Origin: CAIUKV01 sp041659105
GTDB taxonomy: Bacteria > Actinomycetota > Acidimicrobiia > IMCC26256 > PALSA-555
Length of the DNA: 64,000 bases
Direction: 5' to 3'
Assembly (NCBI GenBank): GCA_041659105.1
Contig: JBAZYX010000002.1
Location: forward strand, 23,370-87,369
The notes beneath the pieces were generated by a model. That model was not told the origin of the DNA, did not search any database, and saw nothing but the letters and a program-made list of their open reading frames with translations. The translations under genes were made by a program, and so were the position numbers. This document shows positions 1 through 7,783 of the stretch, piece after piece; positions within the stretch are counted from its first letter, which is position 1, and every line of letters starts with the position of its first letter.

Positions 1-906
1 CGGGTGCCCGGGGCGGACCCGCTCCACGTGCGCGCGCAGCCGCGCTCGGAGCGCGTCGCCCTCGACCGAGCGAACCACTGCGACCGCGGCGAGCGCGGCG
101 GCGGTGTCGGCGGGGGTGGACGCGGTGGTGAAGATGTACGACCGCGCCCGGTTGACGAGGAGGTCGGTGAAGTCGCGCGCCCCGGCCACGAACCCACCGA
201 GGGAGCCGAGGGTCTTCGAGAGCGTGCCGACCCGGATCGCGTCCACACCGTCGAGCTCGGGATCGGGCCCGAGCACCGCGTGCGCCTCGTCGAGCACGAG
301 CAGCGCGTCGTGGCGGGCGCACACCTCGGCGAGCTCGTCGACCGGCGCGACGTCGCCGTCCATCGAGAACACGGTGTCGGTCACGACGATCGCCCGCCGC
401 CCGGGGACCTCGTCGAGGAGGCGGTCGACGTGGTCGGGATCGGCGTGGCGGAACACGGTCACCTCCGAGCGCGAGAGGCGGCAACCGTCGATGATCGACG
501 CGTGGTTCAGCACGTCGGAGCACACGAGCACATCGGGGCCGCCGAAGGTGGTGAGCACGCCGAGGTTGGCCGCGAAGCCGGTGGGGAAGAGCACCGCGGC
601 GTCGGCCCGCTTCCAGTCGGCCAGAGCGGCCTCGAGCTCCGTGTGCACGGGCCGCGACCCGACGATCAGGCGGGCCGAGCCGGAGCCGGATCCCCAGCGG
701 TCGAGGGCCGCGTGCGCGGCGGCGACGACGGCCGGGTGCTGGGTGAGGCCGAGGTAGTCGTTGGACGCGAACGACACCACGGCCCGTCCGTCGGGAGCGA
801 GCGAGCCCTCGGGGCCCGCGGCGTCGAGGTCGCGCGGAGCGCGCCACTGGCCGGCGTGGTGGACGCGTTCGGTCTCGGCCGCGGCCCAGTCGCTCCAGCG
901 GCTCAT
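1..906 (-). CDS. bioF: 8-amino-7-oxononanoate synthase, C-terminus cut by window edge
   Basis: This PLP enzyme condenses pimeloyl thioester with alanine to give 8-amino-7-oxononanoate in biotin synthesis. The 302 codons present show the alpha-oxoamine synthase landmarks: SNDYLGL near residue 48, the DEAHAVLG aspartate motif near 206, and the PLP lysine in TLSKTLG at about K231. Family members are about 385 residues, so the last fifth or so lies outside the window. The ATG at 906 overlaps the stop of a 29-codon ORF (ATGA) that itself overlaps the end of bioA, so bioA-ORF-bioF looks like one translationally coupled unit on the minus strand. Confidence 0.92.
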   Translation of the reverse strand, partial: MSRWSDWAAAETERVHHAGQWRAPRDLDAAGPEGSLAPDGRAVVSFASNDYLGLTQHPAVVAAAHAALDRWGSGSGSARLIVGSRPVHTELEAALADWKRADAAVLFPTGFAANLGVLTTFGGPDVLVCSDVLNHASIIDGCRLSRSEVTVFRHADPDHVDRLLDEVPGRRAIVVTDTVFSMDGDVAPVDELAEVCARHDALLVLDEAHAVLGPDPELDGVDAIRVGTLSKTLGSLGGFVAGARDFTDLLVNRARSYIFTTASTPADTAAALAAVAVVRSVEGDALRARLRAHVERVRPGHP

Positions 907-992
907 CGGCCCCGCTCCTGGCCCTGGCGGGCCGGGCCGCTCGGGTCCCGCTCGCGTTCTGCTGCACTCATCCTGCCAAGGTGCTCGCTCAT
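903..992 (-). CDS. 29-aa linking small ORF between bioA and bioF
   Basis: This ORF begins MSEHLGRMSAAERE and ends RQGQERGR; it is Arg/Glu/Gly-rich with no membrane segment. Its ATG overlaps the bioA stop by 4 nt (ATGA) and its TGA overlaps the bioF ATG by 4 nt (ATGA), so it fills the bioA-bioF gap exactly. I do not recognise the peptide. The double overlap suggests ribosomes pass through it from bioA to bioF, either as a real microprotein or a coupling device. It could be chance, because any in-frame gap filler at high GC can stay open. Confidence 0.5.
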   Translation of the reverse strand: MSEHLGRMSAAERERDPSGPARQGQERGR

Positions 993-2281
993 GTTGCCCC
1001 CACCGCGATCGCGTCCGCGAGCACGCGCACGATCTCGTGGATCTCCTCCGACGTGACGGTGAGCGGGGGCATGAGCACCACGACGTCGCCGAGCGGGCGC
1101 AGGAGCACGCCGCGCGCGACCGCGGCCGCGCACACGCGTCGCCCCCAGCGCAGCCCGTCGGTCGGCGGCGCGAGCTCGATACCGCCCATGAGCCCCTGGA
1201 GCCGGACCTCGCGCACCGCGGGAAGTGGGGCGATGCGGTCGTCGAGCAGTCCGCGCAGCTCCGTGGACCGCGCGTTCACGTTGGCGAGCACGGCGTGCGC
1301 ATCGACGAGCTCGAGGTGGCGCAGCGCGACCGCGGCCGCGAGCGCGTTGCCGCTGTAGGAGTGCCCGTGGTAGAGCGTGCGTGGGCCGAGGTCGTCGCCG
1401 AGGAACGCGTCGAACACGCGCCCGCTCGCGGCGGTGGCCGACATCGCGAGGTAGCCCGCGGTCAGTCCCTTGCCCAGGCACATGAGGTCGGGACGGATGC
1501 CGCACTGCTCCGACGCGAACAGCGTGCCGGTGCGACCGAAGCCGGTGGCCACCTCGTCGCAGATCAGCAGCACGTCGTGCGCGCGGCACGCGGTGGCGAG
1601 GCGCGCGACGTCGGCGGGGTCGGCGAGGTGCATCCCGGCCGCGCCCTGCACCAGCGGCTCGACGATGACCGCGGCGAGCTCCGACGCGTGCGCGGCCACC
1701 AGATCGATCGCGCGGTCGAAGCAGGCGGGATCGGTGAACGAGGGTGCGCGCACCACCGGGAAGCGCAATGGGTCGAACAGCTCGGTGCCGAACCCGCCGT
1801 CGCCCACCGAGAGCGCGCCGATCGTGTCGCCGTGGTAGGCGTCGCCGAACGCGAGGAACGTGGTGCGGCCGGTGACCCCGACGTTCACCCAGTACTGGAA
1901 GGCGATCTTGAGCGCCTGCTCCACCGCGCTGGCGCCGTCGCCCGCGAACAGGAAGTGCGGGTCGTCGACGGGCACGACTCGGGCGAGCGCCTCGGCCAGC
2001 TCGACCGTCGCCTGGTTGCCGTTGCCGAGCATTGTGGTGTGCGCCCCGCGGTCGATCTGGTCGCGCAGCGCGGCGTCGAGCTCGGGCACTCGGTGACCGA
2101 GCGTGGTGACCCACAGCGACGAGATCGCGTCGAGGTAGCGGCGCCCCTCCGCGTCGTACACGTAGTGGCCCTCGGCCCGGTCGACGACGACCGGCGCGTT
2201 GTCGGCGTACGTGGCCATCTGGGTGAACCCGTGCCACACCACGGCGGCGTCGCGCTCGATCCAGCTCCGCTCGTCGGCCAT
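989..2281 (-). CDS. bioA: adenosylmethionine-8-amino-7-oxononanoate aminotransferase
   Basis: A class III PLP aminotransferase that uses S-adenosylmethionine to convert 8-amino-7-oxononanoate to 7,8-diaminopelargonate. With the start at 2281 it is 430 residues, the normal family size. WHGFTQM near residue 16 matches the N-terminal WHPFTQM signature (Pro replaced by Gly). Other landmarks are GDGASAVEQALK near 114, the CDEVATGFGRTG motif near 241, and the PLP lysine in LGKGLTAGY at about K271. In-frame ATGs at 2290 and 2314 are possible, but the spacing to WHGFTQM favours 2281. It is divergent from the thiolase-fold gene at 2389. Confidence 0.93.
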   Translation of the reverse strand: MADERSWIERDAAVVWHGFTQMATYADNAPVVVDRAEGHYVYDAEGRRYLDAISSLWVTTLGHRVPELDAALRDQIDRGAHTTMLGNGNQATVELAEALARVVPVDDPHFLFAGDGASAVEQALKIAFQYWVNVGVTGRTTFLAFGDAYHGDTIGALSVGDGGFGTELFDPLRFPVVRAPSFTDPACFDRAIDLVAAHASELAAVIVEPLVQGAAGMHLADPADVARLATACRAHDVLLICDEVATGFGRTGTLFASEQCGIRPDLMCLGKGLTAGYLAMSATAASGRVFDAFLGDDLGPRTLYHGHSYSGNALAAAVALRHLELVDAHAVLANVNARSTELRGLLDDRIAPLPAVREVRLQGLMGGIELAPPTDGLRWGRRVCAAAVARGVLLRPLGDVVVLMPPLTVTSEEIHEIVRVLADAIAVGAT

Positions 2282-2388
2282 GCGTGCCATGATGCCCGGC
2301 CTGTGAGCGAGCATGCGGCGCGGGCGACATCGGTGACACGGCGAGCGGGGTCCGAGCGGCCCGGCCCGAAGGGCCCGGAGCGGAGCTC

Positions 2389-3585
2389 ATGAACATGCGC
2401 GACAAGGCCGCAGTGGTGGGCGTGGGGTCCACGCCGTACTACAAGCGGGGGCAGTCGCTGCCCCAGACCCCGCTGGAGATGGCCGGCAAGGCCATGCTCG
2501 CCGCCCTCGACGACGCCGGGCTCACCGTCGACGACGTGGACGGGTTGGCGCTCTACAGCATGGGCCTGGGCGGCGACACGAGCCTCTTCGCCCAGGTCAT
2601 GGGCATCCCCGAGGTGCGGTTCACCGCCACGCTCACCGGCGGTGGAGGTGGCGCCGCGGGCTCGGTCGGCCTGGCCGCGGCCGCGATCCACGCGGGCATG
2701 GCCACCACGGTCGTGAGCCTCATGACGCTCCAGCAGGCGGTGAGCCGGTTCGGCACGTCGTACGCGCCGCGGGGCCGGCCCGGCGCGCAGTACTCGGCGC
2801 CCCCGTCGCCCGAGAAGGACTTCACCTCGCCTTCGGGGCTCATGGGCCCGGGACAGATGTTCGCGGTGCTCGCCATGCGCCACATGCACCTCTACGGCAC
2901 CAGGCGCGAGCACTTCGCCGAGGTCGCGATCTCGACGCGGGAGAACGCGATCAAGCGCGAGACGTCGATCATGAAGACGCCGCTCACGCTCGACGACTAC
3001 TTCAGCGCGCGGCTCATCGCCGAGCCACTCTGCCTCTACGACTTCTGCCTCGAGTGCGACGGCGCGGTCGCGGTCGTCACCACATCACTCGACCGCGCGA
3101 AGGACCTGCGGCACCCGCCGGTCAAGGTCACCGCGTCCGCCCACGGCGGCATGGGCCGCTGGGGCCAGGCGATCACCTGGATGAACATGCCCGACGAGTA
3201 CTTCACGTCGTCGGGGCACCGGCCGGTGGCGAAGCGGCTGTGGGCCATGGCGGGGATGACCGCGGCCGACGTCGATGTCGCGCTGATCTACGACCACTTC
3301 TCGCCGATGGTGATCATGCAGCTCGAGGACTACGGGTTCTGCGGGATCGGTGAGGGCGGGCCGTTCGTGGCCGACGGCAACATCCGCTACGGCACGGGCT
3401 CGATCCCGGTCAACACCCACGGCGGCAACCTGTCGGAGGCCTACATCATCGGCATGACCCACGTGAAGGAAGGCGTGGAGCAGATCCGCGGCACCGCGGT
3501 CAACCAGGTGGCCGACGCGTCGGTCGCGCTCGTGACCGGTGGCCCGGCCTCCATCCCCACCAGCTCGCTGCTGCTGACGAGGTGA
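2389..3585 (+). CDS. Cys-less thiolase-fold protein (Ltp2-type aldolase or lipid-transfer-like)
   Basis: 398 residues, starting MNMRDKAAVVGVGST after a GGAGCGGAG ribosome site; the ATG at 2395 is an equally good start. The fold is that of SCP2-type thiolases. The nucleophilic Cys region reads TLTGGGGGAAGS, with Gly in place of Cys, so classical thiolysis is unlikely. Motifs YDHFSP near residue 300 and NTHGGNLSEAY near 343 resemble the tyrosine-bearing motifs of Ltp2, the retro-aldolase of steroid side-chain degradation that needs a DUF35 partner. The DUF35 gene follows 4 nt downstream. The substrate cannot be told from sequence. Steroid, branched acyl-CoA or other beta-hydroxyacyl-CoA substrates are possible. 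Confidence 0.8.
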   Translation: MNMRDKAAVVGVGSTPYYKRGQSLPQTPLEMAGKAMLAALDDAGLTVDDVDGLALYSMGLGGDTSLFAQVMGIPEVRFTATLTGGGGGAAGSVGLAAAAIHAGMATTVVSLMTLQQAVSRFGTSYAPRGRPGAQYSAPPSPEKDFTSPSGLMGPGQMFAVLAMRHMHLYGTRREHFAEVAISTRENAIKRETSIMKTPLTLDDYFSARLIAEPLCLYDFCLECDGAVAVVTTSLDRAKDLRHPPVKVTASAHGGMGRWGQAITWMNMPDEYFTSSGHRPVAKRLWAMAGMTAADVDVALIYDHFSPMVIMQLEDYGFCGIGEGGPFVADGNIRYGTGSIPVNTHGGNLSEAYIIGMTHVKEGVEQIRGTAVNQVADASVALVTGGPASIPTSSLLLTR

Positions 3586-3589
3586 CGGC

Positions 3590-4042
3590 ATGACTCCCGA
3601 CGCGAACACCGAAGAGCCCCTCGCGAAGCTGCCGCCCGCGGAGCTCATCGCGCTCACACCCGACGTGTGGACCACGCCGTACTGGGACGCGACTGCGCAG
3701 CATCGCCTCGTGGTGCCGCGTTGCACGAGCTGCGGCACGTACCGGTTCCCGCCCAGCGCGTTCTGCTACGTGTGTCGCACCCAGGTCGTCGAGTGGGTGG
3801 AGCAGAGCGGTCGGGGCACGCTGTACAGCTACACGGTCGCGTGGCATCCGTTGCTCCCCGACGTGAGCGACTCCGTGCCCTACGTCCCGGCCGTGGTGGA
3901 GCTCCCCGACACCGGGGGCGTCCGGCTGATCGCCAACCTGGTGGACGTGCGCCCGAGCGAGGTGCGCATCGGCATGGACCTCGAGCTGGTGTGGCGCGAT
4001 GTCCACGAGGGCGTCACGGTCCCGACCTTCCGCCCGGCGTAG
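3590..4042 (+). CDS. DUF35 OB-fold zinc-ribbon protein, partner of the thiolase-fold gene
   Basis: 150 residues. The N-terminal half carries a rubredoxin-like zinc ribbon, CTSCGTYRFPP then CYVC (two CxxC pairs near residues 42-64). The C-terminal half is an OB-fold (GTLYSYTV, PYVPAVVELPD, RIGMDLELVW). Such proteins form obligate complexes with Cys-less thiolase-fold enzymes such as Ltp2, completing the acyl-CoA site. It starts 4 nt after the thiolase-fold gene with GAGGTGA just upstream, so the pair is almost surely an operon. Downstream it converges on a membrane-protein gene with a 12-nt gap. Confidence 0.88.
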   Translation: MTPDANTEEPLAKLPPAELIALTPDVWTTPYWDATAQHRLVVPRCTSCGTYRFPPSAFCYVCRTQVVEWVEQSGRGTLYSYTVAWHPLLPDVSDSVPYVPAVVELPDTGGVRLIANLVDVRPSEVRIGMDLELVWRDVHEGVTVPTFRPA

Positions 4043-4054
4043 CCAGAGCGTCCG

Positions 4055-4852
4055 TCAGCGCGACCCCGGCCGGTTCCACGCGCTCCGGGGCCGGAGCTGC
4101 GCGTCGCCCGCGGTGTCGGACCCGTCGCGCAGCGTGGGATAGCGGTCGGCGTAGTACAGGACCGTCGCGCAGGTGCAGAGGGCGGACACGACCGCGGCCG
4201 TGGGGCCCAACGCGAGCAGTGCGACGTCGTCGTGGATGCCGAAGCGGAGCAACGTGCTCGTGCCCCCCACGACGACGGGCGGTACGAGGACGTAGGCCGC
4301 GCACTGCGGCCACTGCTGGCGGAGCACAGCGATCGAGTGGCGGAGTGCGTCGCGCGCGCGAACGTCGTTGAACGCTGCTGCGACCCGTGCGAAGTGCATG
4401 AGGGCGCTCACGGTCGTCAGCACCACGGCGAGCAGCCCGACGCGCCACGCAGCGCTGCCGGCCGTGGCCACCACGACGACGATGGTGGGGAGGGCAGCGA
4501 TCGCGACGAAGAGGGCACCGAGCTTGCAGTACCTCCATCGGAGCCCGCTCGTGAGGCGGTAGGCATCCCCCCGGCTCACGGCCAGTCCCTGCTCGACGCG
4601 CACGCACCAGACCTGCTCGGTCCCGGAGAACCCGATGAAGTAGATGGCGGGGACGCCGGCGATGATCGCGATCCCCGCCCAGCCCGTGGCCACGGCCAGC
4701 GCGGACCAGATCCACGACGCCAACGCGACCAGGAGCGCAGCGACCGGGAGCCGCCAGTCGCGGCGCCACACCCGCCAGGCGCGCGCGAGGTCGCGCGCGA
4801 ACGAGCGAAACGTTCCGACTCGATTCGTTCGCTCCGGGACCGCCCTGCCCAC
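4055..4852 (-). CDS. multi-pass membrane protein of unknown function
   Basis: 265 residues. About six hydrophobic segments are visible: LPVAALLVALASWIW near 38, WAGIAIIAGVPAIYFIGF near 58, LGALFVAIAALPTIVVVV near 110, VGLLAVVLTTVSALM near 135, CAAYVLVPPVVVGG near 185 and ALGPTAAVVSALCTCATVLYYADRY near 215. The N-terminus is basic and cytosolic by the positive-inside rule. No catalytic motif is recognisable. The GTG start at 4852 is supported by a TAACGT hexamer exactly 6 nt upstream (4859-4864), consistent with a leaderless message. Confidence 0.75.
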   Translation of the reverse strand: MGRAVPERTNRVGTFRSFARDLARAWRVWRRDWRLPVAALLVALASWIWSALAVATGWAGIAIIAGVPAIYFIGFSGTEQVWCVRVEQGLAVSRGDAYRLTSGLRWRYCKLGALFVAIAALPTIVVVVATAGSAAWRVGLLAVVLTTVSALMHFARVAAAFNDVRARDALRHSIAVLRQQWPQCAAYVLVPPVVVGGTSTLLRFGIHDDVALLALGPTAAVVSALCTCATVLYYADRYPTLRDGSDTAGDAQLRPRSAWNRPGSR

Positions 4853-4858
4853 GGCCGG

Positions 4859-4864
4859 ACGTTA
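4859..4864 (-). promoter_or_regulatory. putative leaderless -10 element for the 4852 gene
   Basis: TAACGT on the minus strand, 6 nt before the GTG start at 4852. Its position fits transcription beginning at or next to the start codon. Confidence 0.55.
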
Positions 4865-4930
4865 CGACTCCGGGACCAGACGACGCAGGACGGTACGACG
4901 GGCGCGTGGACGGCTGGGCCGTCCCGCCAC

Positions 4931-4944
4931 TAGAACGTGTTCTC
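4931..4944 (+). promoter_or_regulatory. KstR-like palindromic operator on the start of the 4945 gene
   Basis: TAGAACGTGTTCTC contains the inverted repeat AGAAC-GT-GTTCT (4932-4943) and ends directly before the ATG at 4945. It fits the KstR (TetR-family cholesterol regulator) consensus TnnAACnnGTTnnA, as I recall it, at every fixed base except the last (C for A). A TAGAAC -10-like hexamer overlaps its left half, so a bound repressor would block initiation. No TetR gene lies in this window. Nearby Ltp2/DUF35-like genes make a steroid or lipid regulon plausible. Confidence 0.55.
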
Positions 4945-5766
4945 ATGCCGGAGAACCCCAGCCCGTACAGCACGCTGCCCGCCGAGGGGCCCTACGAGGT
5001 CGCCATCGGTTCGGCGCTCATCACGATGGTCGAGCCCCACGAGGGCCACGACCACGCCTACAACCGGTGGTACGAGGACGACCACTTCTACTCGGGCGCG
5101 ATGGCGATGCCCTGGATGTTCGCCGGGCGCCGCTGGGTCGCGCCGATGTCGTTGCAGGCGCTGCGCTACCCGGACGACTCGATCATCGCCCAGCCGCTCT
5201 CGGCCGGGAAGTACATCTCGCTCTACTGGATCACCGACGGCCGCTACGACGACCACCTGCGCTGGACGGTCGGCACGAACCAGCGGCTGCTCCCCGACGG
5301 GCGTGTCTATCTCGACCGCACCCACGTCTACACGTCGTTCCAGGAGTACCTGGGCGTGGTGTACCGCGACGAGACCGGGCCGCGTGACATCCACTCCCTC
5401 GACTACCCGTTCCGGGGGTTGGTGCTGGAGGTGGTCGACTCGAGCGACGACCGCGCCACGCTCGCGGCCTGGTTGCGCGACGAGTACCTGCCGGGGCGGC
5501 TCGCGGGATCGGCCGGGATGATGACGCTGATCTTCGGGCCGTTCCCGCTGCCCGAGGACAAGATGGCCTACGTCGAGGACGTCCCGGGGCTCGACCGGCG
5601 GCTCACCCTGCTCACGTTCACCGAGGTTCCGCCCGACGAGTGCTGGGACCGGTTCAGTGGGCTGGGCGCGGCGGTTGCGGCCGCTGGGCGGGGTCGCGTG
5701 GAGCTCGCCGCGCCGTTCCTGCCCACGATCCCGGGCACCGACACCTACGTCGACCAGCTGCGCTGA
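4945..5766 (+). CDS. unknown protein, possible duplicated dimeric alpha/beta-barrel
   Basis: 273 residues from the ATG at 4945, chosen because the palindrome and -10-like hexamer end right before it; an in-frame start at 4906 would place the operator inside the coding region. The N-terminal half has HDHAYNRWYEDDHFYSG near residue 33 followed by a GRRW strand. The C-terminal half has LAAWLRDEYLPGRLAGS near 175 followed by DRRLTLLTF. Both resemble the WYxxxH helix of EthD/ABM-type ferredoxin-like barrels, hinting at two fused repeats. I do not recognise the family. It is followed 22 nt later by an epimerase-like gene and probably shares its message. Confidence 0.65.
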   Translation: MPENPSPYSTLPAEGPYEVAIGSALITMVEPHEGHDHAYNRWYEDDHFYSGAMAMPWMFAGRRWVAPMSLQALRYPDDSIIAQPLSAGKYISLYWITDGRYDDHLRWTVGTNQRLLPDGRVYLDRTHVYTSFQEYLGVVYRDETGPRDIHSLDYPFRGLVLEVVDSSDDRATLAAWLRDEYLPGRLAGSAGMMTLIFGPFPLPEDKMAYVEDVPGLDRRLTLLTFTEVPPDECWDRFSGLGAAVAAAGRGRVELAAPFLPTIPGTDTYVDQLR

Positions 5767-5788
5767 CGCGGCGCGAGGAGCACTGACC

Positions 5789-6679
5789 ATGGAAGGCAAG
5801 AAGATCCTGGTCACCGGGCCGACGAGCACCGTCGGCCTGCCGGTGACGATCGATCTCGCGGCGAGCAACGAGGTGTGGGGCATCGCGCGGTTCGGAAACG
5901 CCGCAGCCCGCGAGCAGCTCGAGGCCGCGGGCGTGCGCTGCGAGACCGTCGACCTCGCGACGTCGGACTTCACCGAGATTCCCGACGACTTCGACTACGT
6001 CGTCAACTTCGCGATCGCGCGTGGCAGTGACGCCGACTGGGACCACGACCTCGCGGCGAACGGCGAGTCGGTGGGGCTGCTGTTCGCGCGGTGCCCGAAC
6101 GCGCAGGGCTTCCTGCACTGCTCGTCGACCGCGGTGTACCAGCCGGCCGGCGCGCACGCGCTGGCCGAGACCGACCCGCTCGGCGACAACCACCGTGTGA
6201 TGTTCGCCACGTACAGCATCGCCAAGATCGCGTCGGAGGTGGTGGCCCGGACCGCGTGCCGTCAGTACGGCGTGCCCACCACGATCGCCCGGCTCAACGT
6301 GCCGTACGGAGACCACGGCGGCTGGCCCTGGTTCCACCTGAGGATGATGGAGGCGGGGATGGCGATCCCCGTGCACCCCGACCGGCCGAACGTGTTCAAC
6401 CCGATCCACTCCGACGACATCGTGCGCCAGGTGCCGAAGCTGCTCGAGGTGGCGACCGTGCCCGCGACGATCGTGAACTGGGCGGGCGCGCCGGCGACCG
6501 TCGAGGAGTGGTGCGGGCTGATCGGCGAGCTCGCCGGGCTCGAGGTGAAGTTCGACGAGACCGACCACACCATCGGCTCGGTCACCACCGACAACACCCG
6601 CATGCACGAGCTGATCGGCCCTGCCGACGTCGACTGGCGCACCGGCATCACGAGGATGGTCGCCGCCAACCACCCCTGA
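5789..6679 (+). CDS. NAD-dependent epimerase/dehydratase (extended SDR)
   Basis: 296 residues from the ATG at 5789, preceded by GAGGAG at 5775-5780. The Rossmann motif is atypical, KILVTGPTSTVG (TGxxxxxG). The family Ser/Thr and catalytic YxxxK appear as HCSSTAVYQ near 110 and ATYSIAK near 139 (Y and K three residues apart). LNVPYGDHG and the substrate-domain HSDDI follow, as in sugar-nucleotide or dihydroflavonol-type SDRs. The substrate is unknown. It lies directly after the operator-controlled unknown gene, so it may belong to the same regulated unit. Its stop codon runs into a repeat-rich terminator-like region. Confidence 0.8.
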   Translation: MEGKKILVTGPTSTVGLPVTIDLAASNEVWGIARFGNAAAREQLEAAGVRCETVDLATSDFTEIPDDFDYVVNFAIARGSDADWDHDLAANGESVGLLFARCPNAQGFLHCSSTAVYQPAGAHALAETDPLGDNHRVMFATYSIAKIASEVVARTACRQYGVPTTIARLNVPYGDHGGWPWFHLRMMEAGMAIPVHPDRPNVFNPIHSDDIVRQVPKLLEVATVPATIVNWAGAPATVEEWCGLIGELAGLEVKFDETDHTIGSVTTDNTRMHELIGPADVDWRTGITRMVAANHP

Positions 6680-6841
6680 GGCGCTGCTCACCGTCCGTTG
6701 GCGACGTTCATCGACGCCTCGTCCATCGAGGCGTATCGCACCGTCGTCGTGGTCTGCTGCCCCCGAACGGCGCGACGTTCATCGACGCCTCGTGCGTCGA
6801 GGCGTGCGTCACCGTCGCCTGCCGCCGGTGAGCAACGCCTC
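6678..6841 (+). repeat. 164-bp inverted-repeat element with duplicated hairpin between convergent genes
   Basis: Outer arms at 6678-6693 and 6826-6841 are inverted repeats matching at 15 of 16 positions and each begins on a stop codon of a flanking gene. Inside are two direct copies of about 46 bp (from 6701 and from 6772; the first 21 nt are identical). Each copy contains a hairpin with arms ACGCCTCG and CGAGGCGT around a 5-nt loop. No T-tract follows. It may be a bidirectional transcription terminator or a small REP/MITE-like element. Confidence 0.75.
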
Positions 6842-7735
6842 TCAGAGCTGGTCGAGGACCTGCTCGCGGTAGTCGGTGAGGAAGCGGCGGAGGTCGTCGA
6901 AGGTGTCGCCGGAGGCCTCCTGGGCCGAGACGACGAACCGGGTGACGCCGAGGTCGGCGTACTGCTTCGCCAGGTCGAGGTCGAACGCGCTGCCGTAGCG
7001 AAAGCTGGCGGGCCACACGGTCAGCTCGATCGCGTCGGGGTCGCGGCCGTGCTCGGTCGCGGTGGCCCGGATCACGTCCACGCGGTCGGCGAGGTCCTCC
7101 GGGCTGCACACGTAGGGGAAGAACCCGTCGCCGAGCCGGCCCGCCCGCCGGGCCGCCACCCGAGTGGAGCCGCCGATCACGATCGGCACCGCTGCACCCT
7201 GCACGGGCTTGGGCAGCACGGACGCCCGCGGCACCTGCGTGAACGGCCCGGAGTACTCCACCGGGTCGGGTGCCCAGCACGCCCGCAGCACCTCGATCGC
7301 CTCGTCGGCCCGGGCCCCGCGCTCCTCGTAGGGCACGCCGACCGCGCGGTACTCCTCGATCTGCCAGCCCAGCCCCACGCCGAACATGACCCGTCCGCCC
7401 GAGAGCGCGTCGAGCGTGGCCACCCGCTTGGCCAGCACCAACGGCGCGTGCAGCGGGATCACCACCACGCTCGTGCCCAGCTTGACGGTCGACGTGACCG
7501 CGGCGAAGTACGCCAGCCACTCCAGCGGGTCGGGCATCACCGTGCCCGGGCTGCCGGGCATCCGGCCGTCGGCGGAGTACGAGTACCGCGGCTCGTAGTC
7601 CTCCGCGACGAGCACGTGCTCCACGCTCCACACCGACTCGACGCCCACCTCCTCGCACAGCGTGCCGAACCCCCGGACCCACTCGGGGTCGGTGATCGCG
7701 GACTCGTGGAACCGGGGCAGCACGCCGAGCTTCAT
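6842..7735 (-). CDS. LLM-class F420-dependent oxidoreductase
   Basis: 297 residues with the luciferase-like monooxygenase TIM-barrel pattern: MKLGVLPRFHES strand 1, VESVWSVEHV near 31, a TSTVKLGTSVVVIPLHAP segment near 81-98, LSGGRVMFGVGLGW near 110, and PIVIGGSTRVAARRAGRLGDG near 185. These are the hallmarks of the F420-dependent branch common in Actinomycetota. The redox substrate cannot be deduced. The ATG at 7735 has TATCTT 8 nt upstream, fitting a leaderless start. It is divergent from the amidohydrolase at 7784. Confidence 0.85.
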   Translation of the reverse strand: MKLGVLPRFHESAITDPEWVRGFGTLCEEVGVESVWSVEHVLVAEDYEPRYSYSADGRMPGSPGTVMPDPLEWLAYFAAVTSTVKLGTSVVVIPLHAPLVLAKRVATLDALSGGRVMFGVGLGWQIEEYRAVGVPYEERGARADEAIEVLRACWAPDPVEYSGPFTQVPRASVLPKPVQGAAVPIVIGGSTRVAARRAGRLGDGFFPYVCSPEDLADRVDVIRATATEHGRDPDAIELTVWPASFRYGSAFDLDLAKQYADLGVTRFVVSAQEASGDTFDDLRRFLTDYREQVLDQL

Positions 7736-7743
7736 GACGGGGC

Positions 7744-7749
7744 AAGATA
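7744..7749 (-). promoter_or_regulatory. putative leaderless -10 element for the 7735 gene
   Basis: TATCTT on the minus strand, 8 nt before the ATG at 7735. Confidence 0.45.
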
Positions 7750-7783
7750 GGCCGGAACCAAGCACCGCACAGGGGGGACCGGC

